The notes under the pieces are model-generated. The model saw only the letters and a list, made by a program, of their open reading frames with translations. It had not been told where the DNA came from and ran no database searches. Source: Moorella glycerini (GTDB taxonomy: Bacteria > Bacillota > DSM-521 > Neomoorellales > Neomoorellaceae). Taken from it: 64,000 bases of DNA. Shown one piece after another: positions 37,150 through 46,629 of the stretch. Position numbers and translations under genes: made by a program. The stretch is from positions 1,054,001 through 1,118,000 of the forward strand of contig NZ_CP046244.1 in the NCBI RefSeq assembly GCF_009735625.1, read 5' to 3'. The first letter of the stretch is position 1. Every line of letters begins with the position of its first letter.

Positions 37150-40100
37150 TTATTTGGTGATTGAGCTCATGACAGCAGGAACAGGGTGTTGTTTTTTCCT
37201 GACAAATAAGATTCCCAGATCATCAAACAGGGAGTAGATGACGGGAACTACGACCATGGTCAGGAGGGTCGCCGCTAAAATACCACCTATAACGGTGGTG
37301 GCCAGGGGTGAAAAACGTTCCGACCCTAGGGCCCATTCCAGGGCCAGGGGCAGCATCCCGGCAACGTCGGACAGGGCCGTCATCATAATGGGGCGAAAGC
37401 GGGTTTTAACGGACTGGATAACAGCCGTCTCCCGGTCAGCTCCTTGTTCACGGGCACGCAGGATGTAGTCCACCAGGAGAATGGCATTATTGACTACCGT
37501 ACCGGCCAGCAAGATAAAGCCAAACATGACCGGCAGGGAAACGGGCTTGTTGCTGTACAGCAGGGCCAGGGCGACCCCAATGGCAATCAAAGGGATGGAG
37601 ATCATAATAGTCAGCGGGTGCAAGAAGGACCTGAACTGGGCCACCAGCAGCAGGTAAACCGCCACCACGGCCAAGAGCAGGGCGAAGCGCAGGTCGGCAC
37701 CGGATTCTTTGAGATCGGCCTGTTCGCCCGTTATCGTCACTTCATACCCGTCCGGCACCTTTATATTTTTTAAAACGCGTTCGACGTCGCCGATGACATG
37801 ACTGAAAGGCCTGCCGTAGGTAAATCCCAGGACATCGACGGTCTGGTTGAGATTTTCCCGGGTGACTACATCTGCTCCCCTGGTCAAACTTATACTGGCC
37901 AGATCCTTTAATGGCACCTGCACTCCTGCCGGCGTGGTCAGGCGGAGATTTAAGAGTTCTTCCAGGGAATCACGGTTTTCGGGTGCATACCGCACCTGAA
38001 TATCCGTGTCTTTCTGATTAGGCATTTTTAAGCTCGAGGCCCGGGTCCCTTCAATGTTCGCAAATACCTGCCGGGAAACCATCTGCGGTGTCAGGCCCAG
38101 CTCTGCTGCCCGTTTGGCATCAATCTTTAAGTCTATTTCCGGAGTGGTTAAGGTCCAGCTCCGGTAGATATTGACAGCCCCGGGTACCTGTTGCAGGGCA
38201 GCGGCAATCTCCTCCGCCAGGTGATTTAAAACCTCGGGGTCCTTACCGGTTATGCGGACATCAATTGGCGCCCTTGTGGTTGCTATGGCCGTACCACCGC
38301 TTTCTTTAACAACAAATGTCTGCACCCCCGGCAGCCGGGCAATTTTGGCCCGCAACCTTTCTTCAATAGTCCAGATGTCTTCCGTGCGCTCTTTCCTGCT
38401 GGTCAGGGTGACCGTTATGTAAGCCCTGGTTACGCCCTGGACGCCGCTGTCACCCAGGTAATGGGCCCCTGCCTCATAGCCTATGCTGCTATGATATGTC
38501 ACAACGCTGGGCTCTACCGCCAGGAATTCTTCCACCTGCCGTACAATGGCGCTGGTCCCTGCCAGCGAGGTTCCCGGTGAGGTTTCCAGGGTGATAAAGA
38601 AGGAGCCAGCGTCGAGCTTGGGCAAGACCTCCACACCGATCAGTCCCAGGATCCGGATACCTATAATCAGCAGGAAAACAGCCAGGCCTACGGTTAACAA
38701 GCGCAACCTAAGGGCATGCCGTAATATGGAAACATAAAATTCGCAGGTGGCATCCATCAAGCGGACAAAGGGCCAGGCCAAAAAACCGAGGAACTTTTCA
38801 AGCCAGGCAAACCGCAGTCCTTGCAACAGCACTGTAAATAAGGGAATCATGGTCACAGCGACAATAAATGACGAACCCAGGGCCAGGATGAGGGTCAACC
38901 CCATGGGGCCAAAAACCCGCCCCACAAAACCGGGGATAAACAGGAGGGGTACCATGACGATGAGAGTTGTAGTAGTACCGGCCAGCACCCCGAGAAATAT
39001 TTCTCCGGTCCCATCAATGGCCGCCCTCAGGGCATCTTTACCCAGCTCCACCCGGTGCCTGGTGATATTCTCCACTACCACGATAGCATTATCTACTACC
39101 ATACCGATGGCCAGGATCAATGAAGAAAGGGTAATAAGGTTCAGATCCAGCCCGGCTACCTTCATCAAAGAGAAAGTCATTAAAAAAGAAAGGGGCATGG
39201 AAAGGGCCACAATCAGGCTCTCTTTCAAGCTGACTATGAAAAACCAGATAATTAAAGTTGTAAATAGCAGGGCAGTGCCAATACTGCCAGTCATGTTGTC
39301 AACAACCGAACAGGTAAATGAGGCATCTTCACTGGCTATCACGAAATCCAAAAAGGGATATTTCTGTTGCAAATCCGCTACTTTTTCCTTGACCCCGTCT
39401 ACTACGGCCACAGTATTGGCATCCTTTTTCTTGATAACCTGGAGGGATAGAGCCGGCTTGCCTTCAAAGCGAAACTCGCTGCGGTTTTCGGCCTGGCCAT
39501 CCTCCACCCTGGCAATATCCTTCAGGTAAATAAGGTTGCCATTGCGGTTTTCTATAATGGTACGGCCAATATCGGCAGCCCCGTTAAACTCATTGACAAT
39601 GCGGATTAGATATTCTTTCTCCTTTTGGATAATGTGGCCGCCGGGATCAGCTATATTCTGGGTACCGAGAGCGGCAACCACTTTGTCCAGGGGTATCTGT
39701 AAGGCCTCTATCCGGTTGCGATCTGCAAAAACATTGATCTGGTGCTTGTAACCGCCAAAAATATCAACGGCAGCCACCCCGTCCACCATCTGCATTTCAT
39801 TCTTAATATCATTCTCCAGCAGGGTGCGTACGGCGGTCATAGGGACTCTGGTACTGCTGACGCTGTAGGTAATAACAGGTTTATCCGACGAACTGAACTT
39901 CATTACCTGGGGTTCCTGAATCCCGGCTGGTAAATTTCTTTTGATACGGTTAATCGCATTTTGCACATCAACAGCCGCTACATCAACATCCCTGCCGTAC
40001 TGAAATTCGACCTGGACTACGGAAAGGCCATCCTGGGAGGTGGAGGATATTTTTTTTACTCCTTCCAGCGTGGCGAACTCTTCTTCCAGGGGTTTACTCA

Positions 40101-40287
40101 CATTTCTGGCAACATCTTCAGCAGCAACACCTGGATAAGCGGTAACTACATTAACCAGCGGCGGTGCTGTTTCCGGAAAGAGCTCTATTTTTAGTGAGTT
40201 TTTAGCAAAAACGCCAAAGATAATCACAGCAATAACCAGGGCAAAAACAGTGTACCGGTGCTTAAGTGTATAGGCTGCCCAGTTCAT
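37150..40287 (-). CDS. RND-family efflux transporter (AcrB/HAE1-like)
   Basis: A 1045-residue inner-membrane proton-driven pump. It has the 12-helix RND layout with two large extracytoplasmic loops. Landmarks: N-terminal YTVFALVIAVIIFGVFA helix and FPETAPPLVNVVTAYPGVAA; TM4 motif LAIGMVVDNAIVVVENIT; C-terminal repeat with LLAGTVVNNAILLVDYIL. TM4 carries a single Asp of the usual pair, as in many HAE1 members of Firmicutes. It overlaps the adaptor gene by 4 bp and works with the HlyD-type adaptor and the TolC-like gene upstream. Substrate unknown. Confidence 0.92.
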   Translation of the reverse strand: MNWAAYTLKHRYTVFALVIAVIIFGVFAKNSLKIELFPETAPPLVNVVTAYPGVAAEDVARNVSKPLEEEFATLEGVKKISSTSQDGLSVVQVEFQYGRDVDVAAVDVQNAINRIKRNLPAGIQEPQVMKFSSSDKPVITYSVSSTRVPMTAVRTLLENDIKNEMQMVDGVAAVDIFGGYKHQINVFADRNRIEALQIPLDKVVAALGTQNIADPGGHIIQKEKEYLIRIVNEFNGAADIGRTIIENRNGNLIYLKDIARVEDGQAENRSEFRFEGKPALSLQVIKKKDANTVAVVDGVKEKVADLQQKYPFLDFVIASEDASFTCSVVDNMTGSIGTALLFTTLIIWFFIVSLKESLIVALSMPLSFLMTFSLMKVAGLDLNLITLSSLILAIGMVVDNAIVVVENITRHRVELGKDALRAAIDGTGEIFLGVLAGTTTTLIVMVPLLFIPGFVGRVFGPMGLTLILALGSSFIVAVTMIPLFTVLLQGLRFAWLEKFLGFLAWPFVRLMDATCEFYVSILRHALRLRLLTVGLAVFLLIIGIRILGLIGVEVLPKLDAGSFFITLETSPGTSLAGTSAIVRQVEEFLAVEPSVVTYHSSIGYEAGAHYLGDSGVQGVTRAYITVTLTSRKERTEDIWTIEERLRAKIARLPGVQTFVVKESGGTAIATTRAPIDVRITGKDPEVLNHLAEEIAAALQQVPGAVNIYRSWTLTTPEIDLKIDAKRAAELGLTPQMVSRQVFANIEGTRASSLKMPNQKDTDIQVRYAPENRDSLEELLNLRLTTPAGVQVPLKDLASISLTRGADVVTRENLNQTVDVLGFTYGRPFSHVIGDVERVLKNIKVPDGYEVTITGEQADLKESGADLRFALLLAVVAVYLLLVAQFRSFLHPLTIMISIPLIAIGVALALLYSNKPVSLPVMFGFILLAGTVVNNAILLVDYILRAREQGADRETAVIQSVKTRFRPIMMTALSDVAGMLPLALEWALGSERFSPLATTVIGGILAATLLTMVVVPVIYSLFDDLGILFVRKKQHPVPAVMSSITK

Positions 40288-41423
40288 TGCTCTTGCCCCC
40301 CGTCGTAGAGGTAAACAGTACGGCCATCATATAATTCCGTTAAATTAGTAGTTGCCACCACGGTATTTTTCTCCACACCATCCAGGGCTTCGATGTAGTC
40401 ATTATTGGTGATGCCTTTCTTAATTTCCCGGCGCTGGACCTTGCCTTCGATGACGGCAAAGACGAAGGCTTTCCCGCCATCCTCCATTACCGCCTGGCGG
40501 GGGACCAGGATGGCTTCCTTTTTTTGTTTCAGGATAAATTTTGCGTCCATACTGTTGCCTGGCCTCAGCTCCTTGCTAACCTCCCCCGGTAAGGGGATTT
40601 CCACTATGGTTGTACGGGAAACCGGGTCGGCAGCCGGATGGATTTTGCTTATTTGGGAAATAATTGGTTTTACCGAGCCAGTACGCATCTGCAACATGAC
40701 TTTGGTACCTACCTGGACTTTGGGCAGCTCCACTTCCGCCAGCTTGACCTCTACTTTAAGGCGGTTAACATCGGCAATGGTCACCAGCGGTTTGCCCGGG
40801 ATGGCTAGATCACCGGCATAACCGGACACATCCGTAACAACACCATCCACAGGGGTGTTCAAGGTAGTATTATTTAAGGTAACCTGGGCCTCCTCTAGCA
40901 TAGCCTCAGCCTCTTTGAGATTAGCTTCAGCTTGTTCCAGGGCGTGCCGGGCATCTTCATATTGCTTGGCTGGTATAACGCCCTGCTCATAAAGGGATTT
41001 ATTCCTGGAAACTTCTTTCTGCCAGTAAGCCACGTTCGTTTTAGCGCTGGCTACTTTTTGCTGTAAAGTATTGGTTCGGGCAACAAGCTCCCGGTCATCG
41101 AGGATCACCAGGGGTGTCCCCGCCCGCACAAAGTCTCCTTCCCTGGCGTCCTGCTTAAGGATTGTTGCCGTTATTTTGGCAGCCAGAAACACCTCGTGGT
41201 CCGAACGGACGGTCCCCACATAGGTAAGGGTTTCCTCGATTGGCCCGGAAGTCACGTGAACCGTTTTTACCGGTAGCCCTACCTCCTCCCTCGCTGGCGG
41301 TGGGGTACGCAAAGCTGCGACCCGGTTATAGGTCAACCTGCCACCTGCATAAATCACCAGGCCGATAAGAAAAAATGTCACTCCCTTTCCCAGCAAGCCG
41401 ATCAATCTAACTTTACTTGCCAT
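40284..41423 (-). CDS. Periplasmic-adaptor (HlyD/MFP) subunit of the RND pump
   Basis: A 379-residue adaptor from ATG 41423 behind GGAGGGGG; the longer frame to 41543 has no site. One N-terminal membrane helix (VTFFLIGLVIYAGGRL), the barrel-lipoyl half (VFLAAKITATILKQDAREGD), a coiled-coil hairpin (about residues 120-195), the second lipoyl half (LNTPVDGVVTDVSGYAGDLA) and the beta-barrel. It bridges the RND pump and an outer component. Confidence 0.9.
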   Translation of the reverse strand: MASKVRLIGLLGKGVTFFLIGLVIYAGGRLTYNRVAALRTPPPAREEVGLPVKTVHVTSGPIEETLTYVGTVRSDHEVFLAAKITATILKQDAREGDFVRAGTPLVILDDRELVARTNTLQQKVASAKTNVAYWQKEVSRNKSLYEQGVIPAKQYEDARHALEQAEANLKEAEAMLEEAQVTLNNTTLNTPVDGVVTDVSGYAGDLAIPGKPLVTIADVNRLKVEVKLAEVELPKVQVGTKVMLQMRTGSVKPIISQISKIHPAADPVSRTTIVEIPLPGEVSKELRPGNSMDAKFILKQKKEAILVPRQAVMEDGGKAFVFAVIEGKVQRREIKKGITNNDYIEALDGVEKNTVVATTNLTELYDGRTVYLYDGGQEQ

Positions 41424-41557
41424 AAAGTTGCCCCCTCCAAAAACTTGCACCCAGTATGTTAAAAAACGATTGTGAGTAAATAGATACTTTCCTAAGGTGA
41501 CAAATAAACGCCCGGCGCACGATAAATCATAACCACCAGGCATAAGTAATAAGCAAG

Positions 41558-42658
41558 CTACATGCCTCCTGCCGATATGGCCCAGGGCTTCTCAAAGGCA
41601 AGTTTTAAATAGGCGTGCTGGCGCACGAGATTGTCCAGGGCCTGCTGCGCCTGGACCACCGCCACTTCAGCAGCCACCACATCCGCCTTGATGCCCATCC
41701 CTGCCTCGCACCTGGCCCTCTCCACGCGAAGTTTCTCTTCGGCCATTTTCAGGGCCTCCAAGGCCGCGACGTACCCTTCCTCCACCTGCCTGGCCTGATA
41801 GTATGCCGTACGCGTTGCTTTGGCCATGAGCTCTCGCACGCCGGCATAGTCAAGCTCAGCCTGCTCGAGTTCCTTCTGCCGGGCATCATAGGGTGTATAG
41901 GAGCCCGTAAAATACATCATGTCGGCGGCCCAGCGTTTTAAATCTATATTTTGCCGCGCCTTCCACACAGCGGGGGCTTTTTCCAATACCCGGAATACCG
42001 CACCGTCCAGGCTGTCCACTTGTAAAGGCTCGAATTTTACATCATCGATGAGCTCGGGCCTCGCCCCGGCATCCAGACCTATTGCCTGGTTTAAGGCGTT
42101 GTAAGCGTCATCCAATGCGTGCCGGGCCTGCTCGTAGTTCTTTATAGCTTGCTCATATTGCGACTCAGCTATCATTTGCGTCGAGGGTGCCACAGTGCCT
42201 GCCGCTGCACCCGCCCTGGCGTTCTGGAGGTTAATTAGAGCCTGTCCCTTAAGCTTCTCTTGTAGAGATAGCTTGCTACCAGCAACCTGAACGTCCCAGT
42301 ATTTCTTACACACATCCAGGACCAGGGCGTCTACCTTCGCCTCGTAGTCCTTCTTGCTGGCCCGCCAGGCGAGGTCAGCAGAGAGAAGCTTGTTCCAGCT
42401 CGCCTCTATTTGCGGGCCGTAAGGACCGCTGTAACCACCCTCAACCGGGGTGAATTGTACATTCTCCTGGGCGTCGTCCCTGATGGCCTTGGTGCGCTCG
42501 ATTTCGGCTTCCGCTTTTTTAAGGTCCATATCGTGATCCAGGGCCAGCTTGATAGCCTCGTCTAAACTCAGCGTATCCTGGGCAGCAGCCCATTGCGCCG
42601 TACCAAAGAACACTAAAAGGCTTACAACCAGAGTTAGCACCTTTACCCACCGTTTCAA
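41558..42658 (-). CDS. TolC-family (outer efflux protein-like) protein
   Basis: A 366-residue exported protein. TTG 42658 is seven bases after a GGGGGGG run and gives a clean signal peptide (KRWVKVLTLVVSLLVFFGTA, cleavage after QWAAA). The mature part has LSLDEAIKLALDHDMDLKKA, the standard TolC/OEP opening, and long alternating helices (QARHALDDAYNALNQAIGLD, LRVERARCEAGMGIKADVV). It is shorter than proteobacterial TolC (about 470) and I cannot see a clear beta-barrel. In a monoderm host its location is an open question. Confidence 0.8.
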   Translation of the reverse strand: MKRWVKVLTLVVSLLVFFGTAQWAAAQDTLSLDEAIKLALDHDMDLKKAEAEIERTKAIRDDAQENVQFTPVEGGYSGPYGPQIEASWNKLLSADLAWRASKKDYEAKVDALVLDVCKKYWDVQVAGSKLSLQEKLKGQALINLQNARAGAAAGTVAPSTQMIAESQYEQAIKNYEQARHALDDAYNALNQAIGLDAGARPELIDDVKFEPLQVDSLDGAVFRVLEKAPAVWKARQNIDLKRWAADMMYFTGSYTPYDARQKELEQAELDYAGVRELMAKATRTAYYQARQVEEGYVAALEALKMAEEKLRVERARCEAGMGIKADVVAAEVAVVQAQQALDNLVRQHAYLKLAFEKPWAISAGGM

Positions 42659-42682
42659 CCTGACACCCCCCCAAAGTTTAAG

Positions 42683-42710
42683 GACCCGGGTCCGGAGGTG
42701 GACCCGGGTC
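42683..42710 (-). terminator. Hairpin between surface-protein and TolC-like genes
   Basis: GACCCGGGTCC (42683-42693) and GGACCCGGGTC (42700-42710) form an 11-bp stem with a six-base loop directly after the surface-protein stop. On the minus strand TTAAACTTT follows, so it is a terminator or an attenuator that lowers expression of the export genes relative to the surface protein. Confidence 0.6.
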
Positions 42711-42730
42711 AAGCAAGTCTTGTCAAGAGC

Positions 42731-44953
42731 TTACAGCGTCATGCTCACCGTCTGGTCGGCTTCATTCCAGTCGACCTGGGCACCGAAGGCCTGGGCAACC
42801 CAGCGGAACGGCACCATCACGCGGCCGTTTACCACTTCGGCTACCACGTCCATGGTGATGGGGGCACCGTTGATGGCCATGATCGCGCTGCCCGGAGTGA
42901 CCTGCACAACACGGCCCTGCCCGATGAAGGTGGCTTTAACGCCGTCCCAGATAATGTTTTCTGGCGAAATGCCCAGGGCATAGGCCACATACCTGGTCGG
43001 CAGGTAGGTACGACCATCCTTAATGTATGGAGCCACGTCCATAGTAGCCTGGATACCGTTTACGCTGTAGGTAGTGCTGTTAATCTGGAACGTAGCGCTG
43101 CGCTTCGTTTGTATTGCGCTGACAACTTCAGCATTTACTACTTTAACTGCATAATCAGTGTCTTCAAAGAAGGCTTCATCGTCATCCTCGAAGCCACCCG
43201 ACTCTACATCAAAATCGGAACCGTCATAGTAAGCCGTATGGTCCGTTTCAACAATTGCACTGCCGCCGATCTCAACCTCAATGTCACCCTCGGTCACGGT
43301 GCGGTCGACGTTGTACTTGATCCCGCTGATAACGATGGTGCTAGGTTCAGTGCTTTCATCACTGAAGGTAATTACCAGCACATCGTTATCATCATCGTCT
43401 TCGTCAACATCAACGTCGTCGATTTCCAGATCTCCAGACGTTACCTCGACATCAGGAGTTCCGTCGAAGGTAACATCCTCGGGGAGGGTGATCCTCAGTT
43501 CACCGTCGGCATCAATAGCTTCCGCTGCCTCTTCGGTTATGGTGATGTTCCCAGCCGCCTGGCCGCTCTTGCCAATTAGAACCGTAGTCTTTTCCACTTT
43601 AACCGATACCGGAGATACAATCTTAGCGACGGTGATCTCTTCAGTCTCTATATCCTGGGTACCGCTAATCTTGATCTTAAGGTCGCCCGTTACTCCGGCC
43701 TCGAGGGCTACCTGGTTATCTTCGATGGTCAGCTCAGCAGCATCGGTGGACTCGTTTTGAACCTCCAATTTGAGGGTCCGGTCATCAGTTCCCTCAAGAC
43801 CTGCATAAATTAGTTCAACGCCATTATCGCTTACAACCACTTCACCTTCTTGCCAAAAGTTACTATCATCGCTAGGCGGATTAGGTGCTACATATTTACC
43901 GCCAAACATAACCCATCGTGCGTTGCTTGGAAGAGTAAGTTTAATAGTTTTACCATCATCCAGGCTACCTTCAAGACCTTCTTTAATGGTTATGTCACTG
44001 ATATCCTGTTCATTAAGGCCAGCATACACCTTGGTATCAGGATCGTCGGCTTCTACAGTCACACTGTAGTCGGCATACTGCCCTACTACAATCTCGGACG
44101 GGGTTACGTCGTAGTCACCCTTGACTTTTACAGTTACATCGCCATAGTCAGCCTCGTCTTCGTCGTCTATATTAATATCTACCCAGAATTCAAATCCTAT
44201 TGCTTCTTGGCTTTCACTCCCGTCGGTCTTGATTATCAATTCATCTTCATCCGGGTTAATTTGAATATCACTGCTTGTCAGGTCACCCCAAAGTACATTT
44301 AGGCCAGAAACCGTTCCCCATTCAAGTCCACCAGGCAATACCAGCTTCAATTCATCGCCGCCGTTGAGCGTTCCTGCTACATTTTCTTCTACTCTGATTT
44401 TGACCCTACCGCCATCATCCGTAAACTCGTCGTCCTCGATGACGCTCACTTCCAGTGCCCCGTCGCTAACTACCTTGGCGATCACTACCTTGCCATCCGG
44501 CAGCGGCCCGGAAATCCCATCGATGGTAACCGCCACATCGCCTTCTGCGCTATCGGATACGTCTACGTTCTCAAAGGCCACAAATAATTCTGCTTTTCCT
44601 GAGTAGGTAGTAGTGGTAACGGTTAATTTTAGCGTATTTTCATCAATATAGGTAAGCTGTGCAGTTGCACCGTTAGGTTGTGCAGCCCATTCAATGCTGT
44701 ATACAGTATCAGTAACTACGTCAAAGTCATTTGGTAAGGTTATCAATGCCTGAGCTGTAGTATTTGCTGGCATCGGGTCGATTTTTACGCCTAGTTTACC
44801 AAGTGTACGGAGACCGTCATTCTGTATTGTAGGTACATCAACTGCATAGTACGATGTCCCTGCAATAGCCGGTCCGGCAAAGGGCACCATCAAACCGACC
44901 AGCATGGCCACGGTAAGTAGAATCGACAACCATTTCTTCCTCGTTTTAAGCAA
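42731..44953 (-). CDS. Large acidic surface protein with copper-amine-oxidase-like stalk domains
   Basis: A 740-residue secreted protein from TTG 44953, behind GGAGGGGAG; ATG 44968 overlaps that site. Signal peptide: KTRKKWLSILLTVAMLVGLM to the AGPAIAG cleavage region. Residues about 120-580 contain three or four ~110-residue beta-rich repeats with the pattern 'tieE...g.L.dG..i.ltLP' (LKLVLPGGLEWG, IKLTLPSNARWV, LRITLPEDVTFD) and many Asp/Glu. Two copper-amine-oxidase N-terminal-like units end the protein (IKDGRTYLPTRYVAYALGIS and VNGRVMVPFRWVAQAFGAQV). No SLH domain is seen. Likely a cell-surface or S-layer-associated protein made under envelope stress. Confidence 0.8.
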   Translation of the reverse strand: MLKTRKKWLSILLTVAMLVGLMVPFAGPAIAGTSYYAVDVPTIQNDGLRTLGKLGVKIDPMPANTTAQALITLPNDFDVVTDTVYSIEWAAQPNGATAQLTYIDENTLKLTVTTTTYSGKAELFVAFENVDVSDSAEGDVAVTIDGISGPLPDGKVVIAKVVSDGALEVSVIEDDEFTDDGGRVKIRVEENVAGTLNGGDELKLVLPGGLEWGTVSGLNVLWGDLTSSDIQINPDEDELIIKTDGSESQEAIGFEFWVDINIDDEDEADYGDVTVKVKGDYDVTPSEIVVGQYADYSVTVEADDPDTKVYAGLNEQDISDITIKEGLEGSLDDGKTIKLTLPSNARWVMFGGKYVAPNPPSDDSNFWQEGEVVVSDNGVELIYAGLEGTDDRTLKLEVQNESTDAAELTIEDNQVALEAGVTGDLKIKISGTQDIETEEITVAKIVSPVSVKVEKTTVLIGKSGQAAGNITITEEAAEAIDADGELRITLPEDVTFDGTPDVEVTSGDLEIDDVDVDEDDDDNDVLVITFSDESTEPSTIVISGIKYNVDRTVTEGDIEVEIGGSAIVETDHTAYYDGSDFDVESGGFEDDDEAFFEDTDYAVKVVNAEVVSAIQTKRSATFQINSTTYSVNGIQATMDVAPYIKDGRTYLPTRYVAYALGISPENIIWDGVKATFIGQGRVVQVTPGSAIMAINGAPITMDVVAEVVNGRVMVPFRWVAQAFGAQVDWNEADQTVSMTL

Positions 44954-45202
44954 CTTTCTCCCCTCCATGAAAGATTTGGTTTTAGTTTTGATTTGGAGTT
45001 TGGTATTGCTGCATCCTTGGCAGCATTTGGGTATTCCCGCCGCTCTTCACCGCTCCCGTCGCACCCGGGGGCCGGATTTATCGCGGGTGTATGGAACGGA
45101 CGGCGTGCGGGACCGCATCCCCCCTTTTTCGCTTTTCACACTAGCGGGGCTGTAGCACCCTGCCAGCGCTCTATCTCTACCCCGCCACACCGTATAGACC
45201 GG
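44954..45202 (-). promoter_or_regulatory. Long structured leader upstream of the surface-protein gene
   Basis: A ~249-bp gap without a gene. Read on the minus strand it offers several stems: GGCGGGG with CCCCGCT, then a nested CCGC/GCGG, CCGTC/GACGG and CACCCG/CGGGTG set, and TGCTGC/GCAGCA close to the start. I could not match it to a riboswitch family by eye. It may be a structured 5' UTR, a stability element or just a spacer. Confidence 0.35.
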
Positions 45203-46411
45203 CTAACGGAGTTTGAGCCACACGTTTACCACTTCCTTGCCAGCTTCCAGCGTTTCGCGATCGAGATCTTGAAGTTGCCGCTCTAAGGCTTTGGCCAGCG
45301 CCTGGCTCTCGCTGTCCTGCTTGCCTGCCAGCCTCTGGTATTCCAGGAGATTGCGATCGAATTCAGCTGTTATATCCACAGTTTCTCTCTCGAACTTGAA
45401 CTCATGGCCTAGCCGGGCTATTTTCTCCAGGAATTGATCTGTACTGCCTGTGGGCAGCACTGCCCTCAGTATGGCCTCTTCCTGCTGGTACACCCACACT
45501 TCCCTCGGCCTCACGGCGCCCGCTTTTTCGGCCAGGACGGCCACTACTTCTTTGGCATAGGGCAGATTATCCACTTCCACCTTTACCATGGTGGTCCGTA
45601 TATGCCTGCTCCTGCTGAGGAAGACCTTCTGCTGGCTACCGTTCTCCTGGCCAGCGGCAACGCGCGTATCAGTATTACCCTGCACCCGGGGATGCTGTTC
45701 GGCGGCCGTATTCCCCGGCGGGCTGTCCCCTGCACTCCTCTCGCTATTTGGCGCAGGGGTCCCGGGTCGGGTCTTTACCTGTTTTTCTCCCGCACCGGGC
45801 CTATATCCATCAGGAACCTTTTTGCCTGCTCCGCTGTTCCCGGGCGTTGCCGCGGCCTGCTCCTGCTCTCCGTCGCTCATTTTCTCGCCCGCCGCCGGGA
45901 CGCCATCACCGCTTTCAGCGACCACCACCGTACCCGGAACCGGGGGACTACCGGAATCCCGCCACACCGTCAGGCTTCCCGTATTTGCGCGGCCGTACTG
46001 CAGCACCCCCAGGCCCACGCCCACCACAATGACGGCCACCAGCGCGACCAATCGCCACCTGGTAATATAAGAAGGGGATACAACCGGGAGCCTGCGGGGA
46101 CTTTTACCCTCCTCCAGTTCCTCTATACACTTCATCACGCTGTCAACAAAACCGGGAGGAGCTTTCACCTGCCGGTAGAGTTCTTTCAGGCCGCGAGAAA
46201 TTTTCTTCAGAGCCTCAAGCTCCGCCCGGCAGGCCTCGCAGGACTCCAGATGCTTCTCTAGCGAACTCCTTACCTCATCCCTCAGCTCGTCATCTATATA
46301 AGGCGATAACAATTTCTTTGCCTGCCGGCACCTCATTTTTAACGCCACCTTTTCCGAGGGGTCATGCCGTTCCGGCGTTTTGCTCCCGGAGCTACACGCG
46401 GCCTCTCCCAC
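45203..46411 (-). CDS. Anti-sigma-like membrane protein (zf-HC2 N-terminus, DUF4349-like C-terminus)
   Basis: A 402-residue protein from GTG 46411 (site AGGAAGG); a start nearer MRCRQAKKLL is possible, but the promoter at 46431-46455 fits the longer form. The N-terminus is a zinc-binding anti-sigma domain (CRQAKKLLSPYIDDEL, then KHLESCEACRAEL with the HxxxCxxC signature). One membrane helix follows (RLVALVAVIVVGVGLGVLQY), then a disordered Pro/Gly/Ala linker and an extracytoplasmic helical domain of DUF4349 type. It should hold the ECF sigma factor at the membrane until a surface signal releases it. Confidence 0.8.
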   Translation of the reverse strand: MGEAACSSGSKTPERHDPSEKVALKMRCRQAKKLLSPYIDDELRDEVRSSLEKHLESCEACRAELEALKKISRGLKELYRQVKAPPGFVDSVMKCIEELEEGKSPRRLPVVSPSYITRWRLVALVAVIVVGVGLGVLQYGRANTGSLTVWRDSGSPPVPGTVVVAESGDGVPAAGEKMSDGEQEQAAATPGNSGAGKKVPDGYRPGAGEKQVKTRPGTPAPNSERSAGDSPPGNTAAEQHPRVQGNTDTRVAAGQENGSQQKVFLSRSRHIRTTMVKVEVDNLPYAKEVVAVLAEKAGAVRPREVWVYQQEEAILRAVLPTGSTDQFLEKIARLGHEFKFERETVDITAEFDRNLLEYQRLAGKQDSESQALAKALERQLQDLDRETLEAGKEVVNVWLKLR

Positions 46412-46430
46412 CGGCCTTCCTGCTTATTAA

Positions 46431-46455
46431 CACGCATGACGAGCCCGAAAGTTTC
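46431..46455 (-). promoter_or_regulatory. ECF-type promoter of the anti-sigma-like gene
   Basis: Minus strand: GAAAC (46451-46455), 16 bp, CGTG (46431-46434), with the extension GCGAAACTTT shared with the sigma-gene promoter. The predicted start lies only about 13 bp before GTG 46411, so the leader is very short. Confidence 0.65.
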
Positions 46456-46523
46456 GCTTCGCCGGGAAAAAATTTATTTCTTCCATGTCCCGGCCGGGCC
46501 TTAAAGCCGGGCGCACAAAAAAA

Positions 46524-46549
46524 ATGCGCCCGTACTAAATCGGGCGCAT
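46524..46549 (-). terminator. Terminator upstream of the anti-sigma promoter
   Basis: ATGCGCCCG (46524-46532) pairs with CGGGCGCAT (46541-46549) around an eight-base loop; on the minus strand it is followed by TTTTTTTT. No minus-strand gene is seen before it, so it may insulate the ECF operon or end an unrecognised small RNA. Confidence 0.65.
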
Positions 46550-46629
46550 AGACAGCCTACGTTTACTATTTATTGCTATATATAGGATTAATTTAACATA
46601 ACTACCCGTGTCAAAGGTGGCAAAGGCAT

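Noticed and set aside
44954-45202. Cobalamin, c-di-GMP or c-di-AMP riboswitch in the surface-protein leader
   Set aside because: None of the conserved core motifs of these classes could be found by eye, so only an unassigned structured leader is reported.
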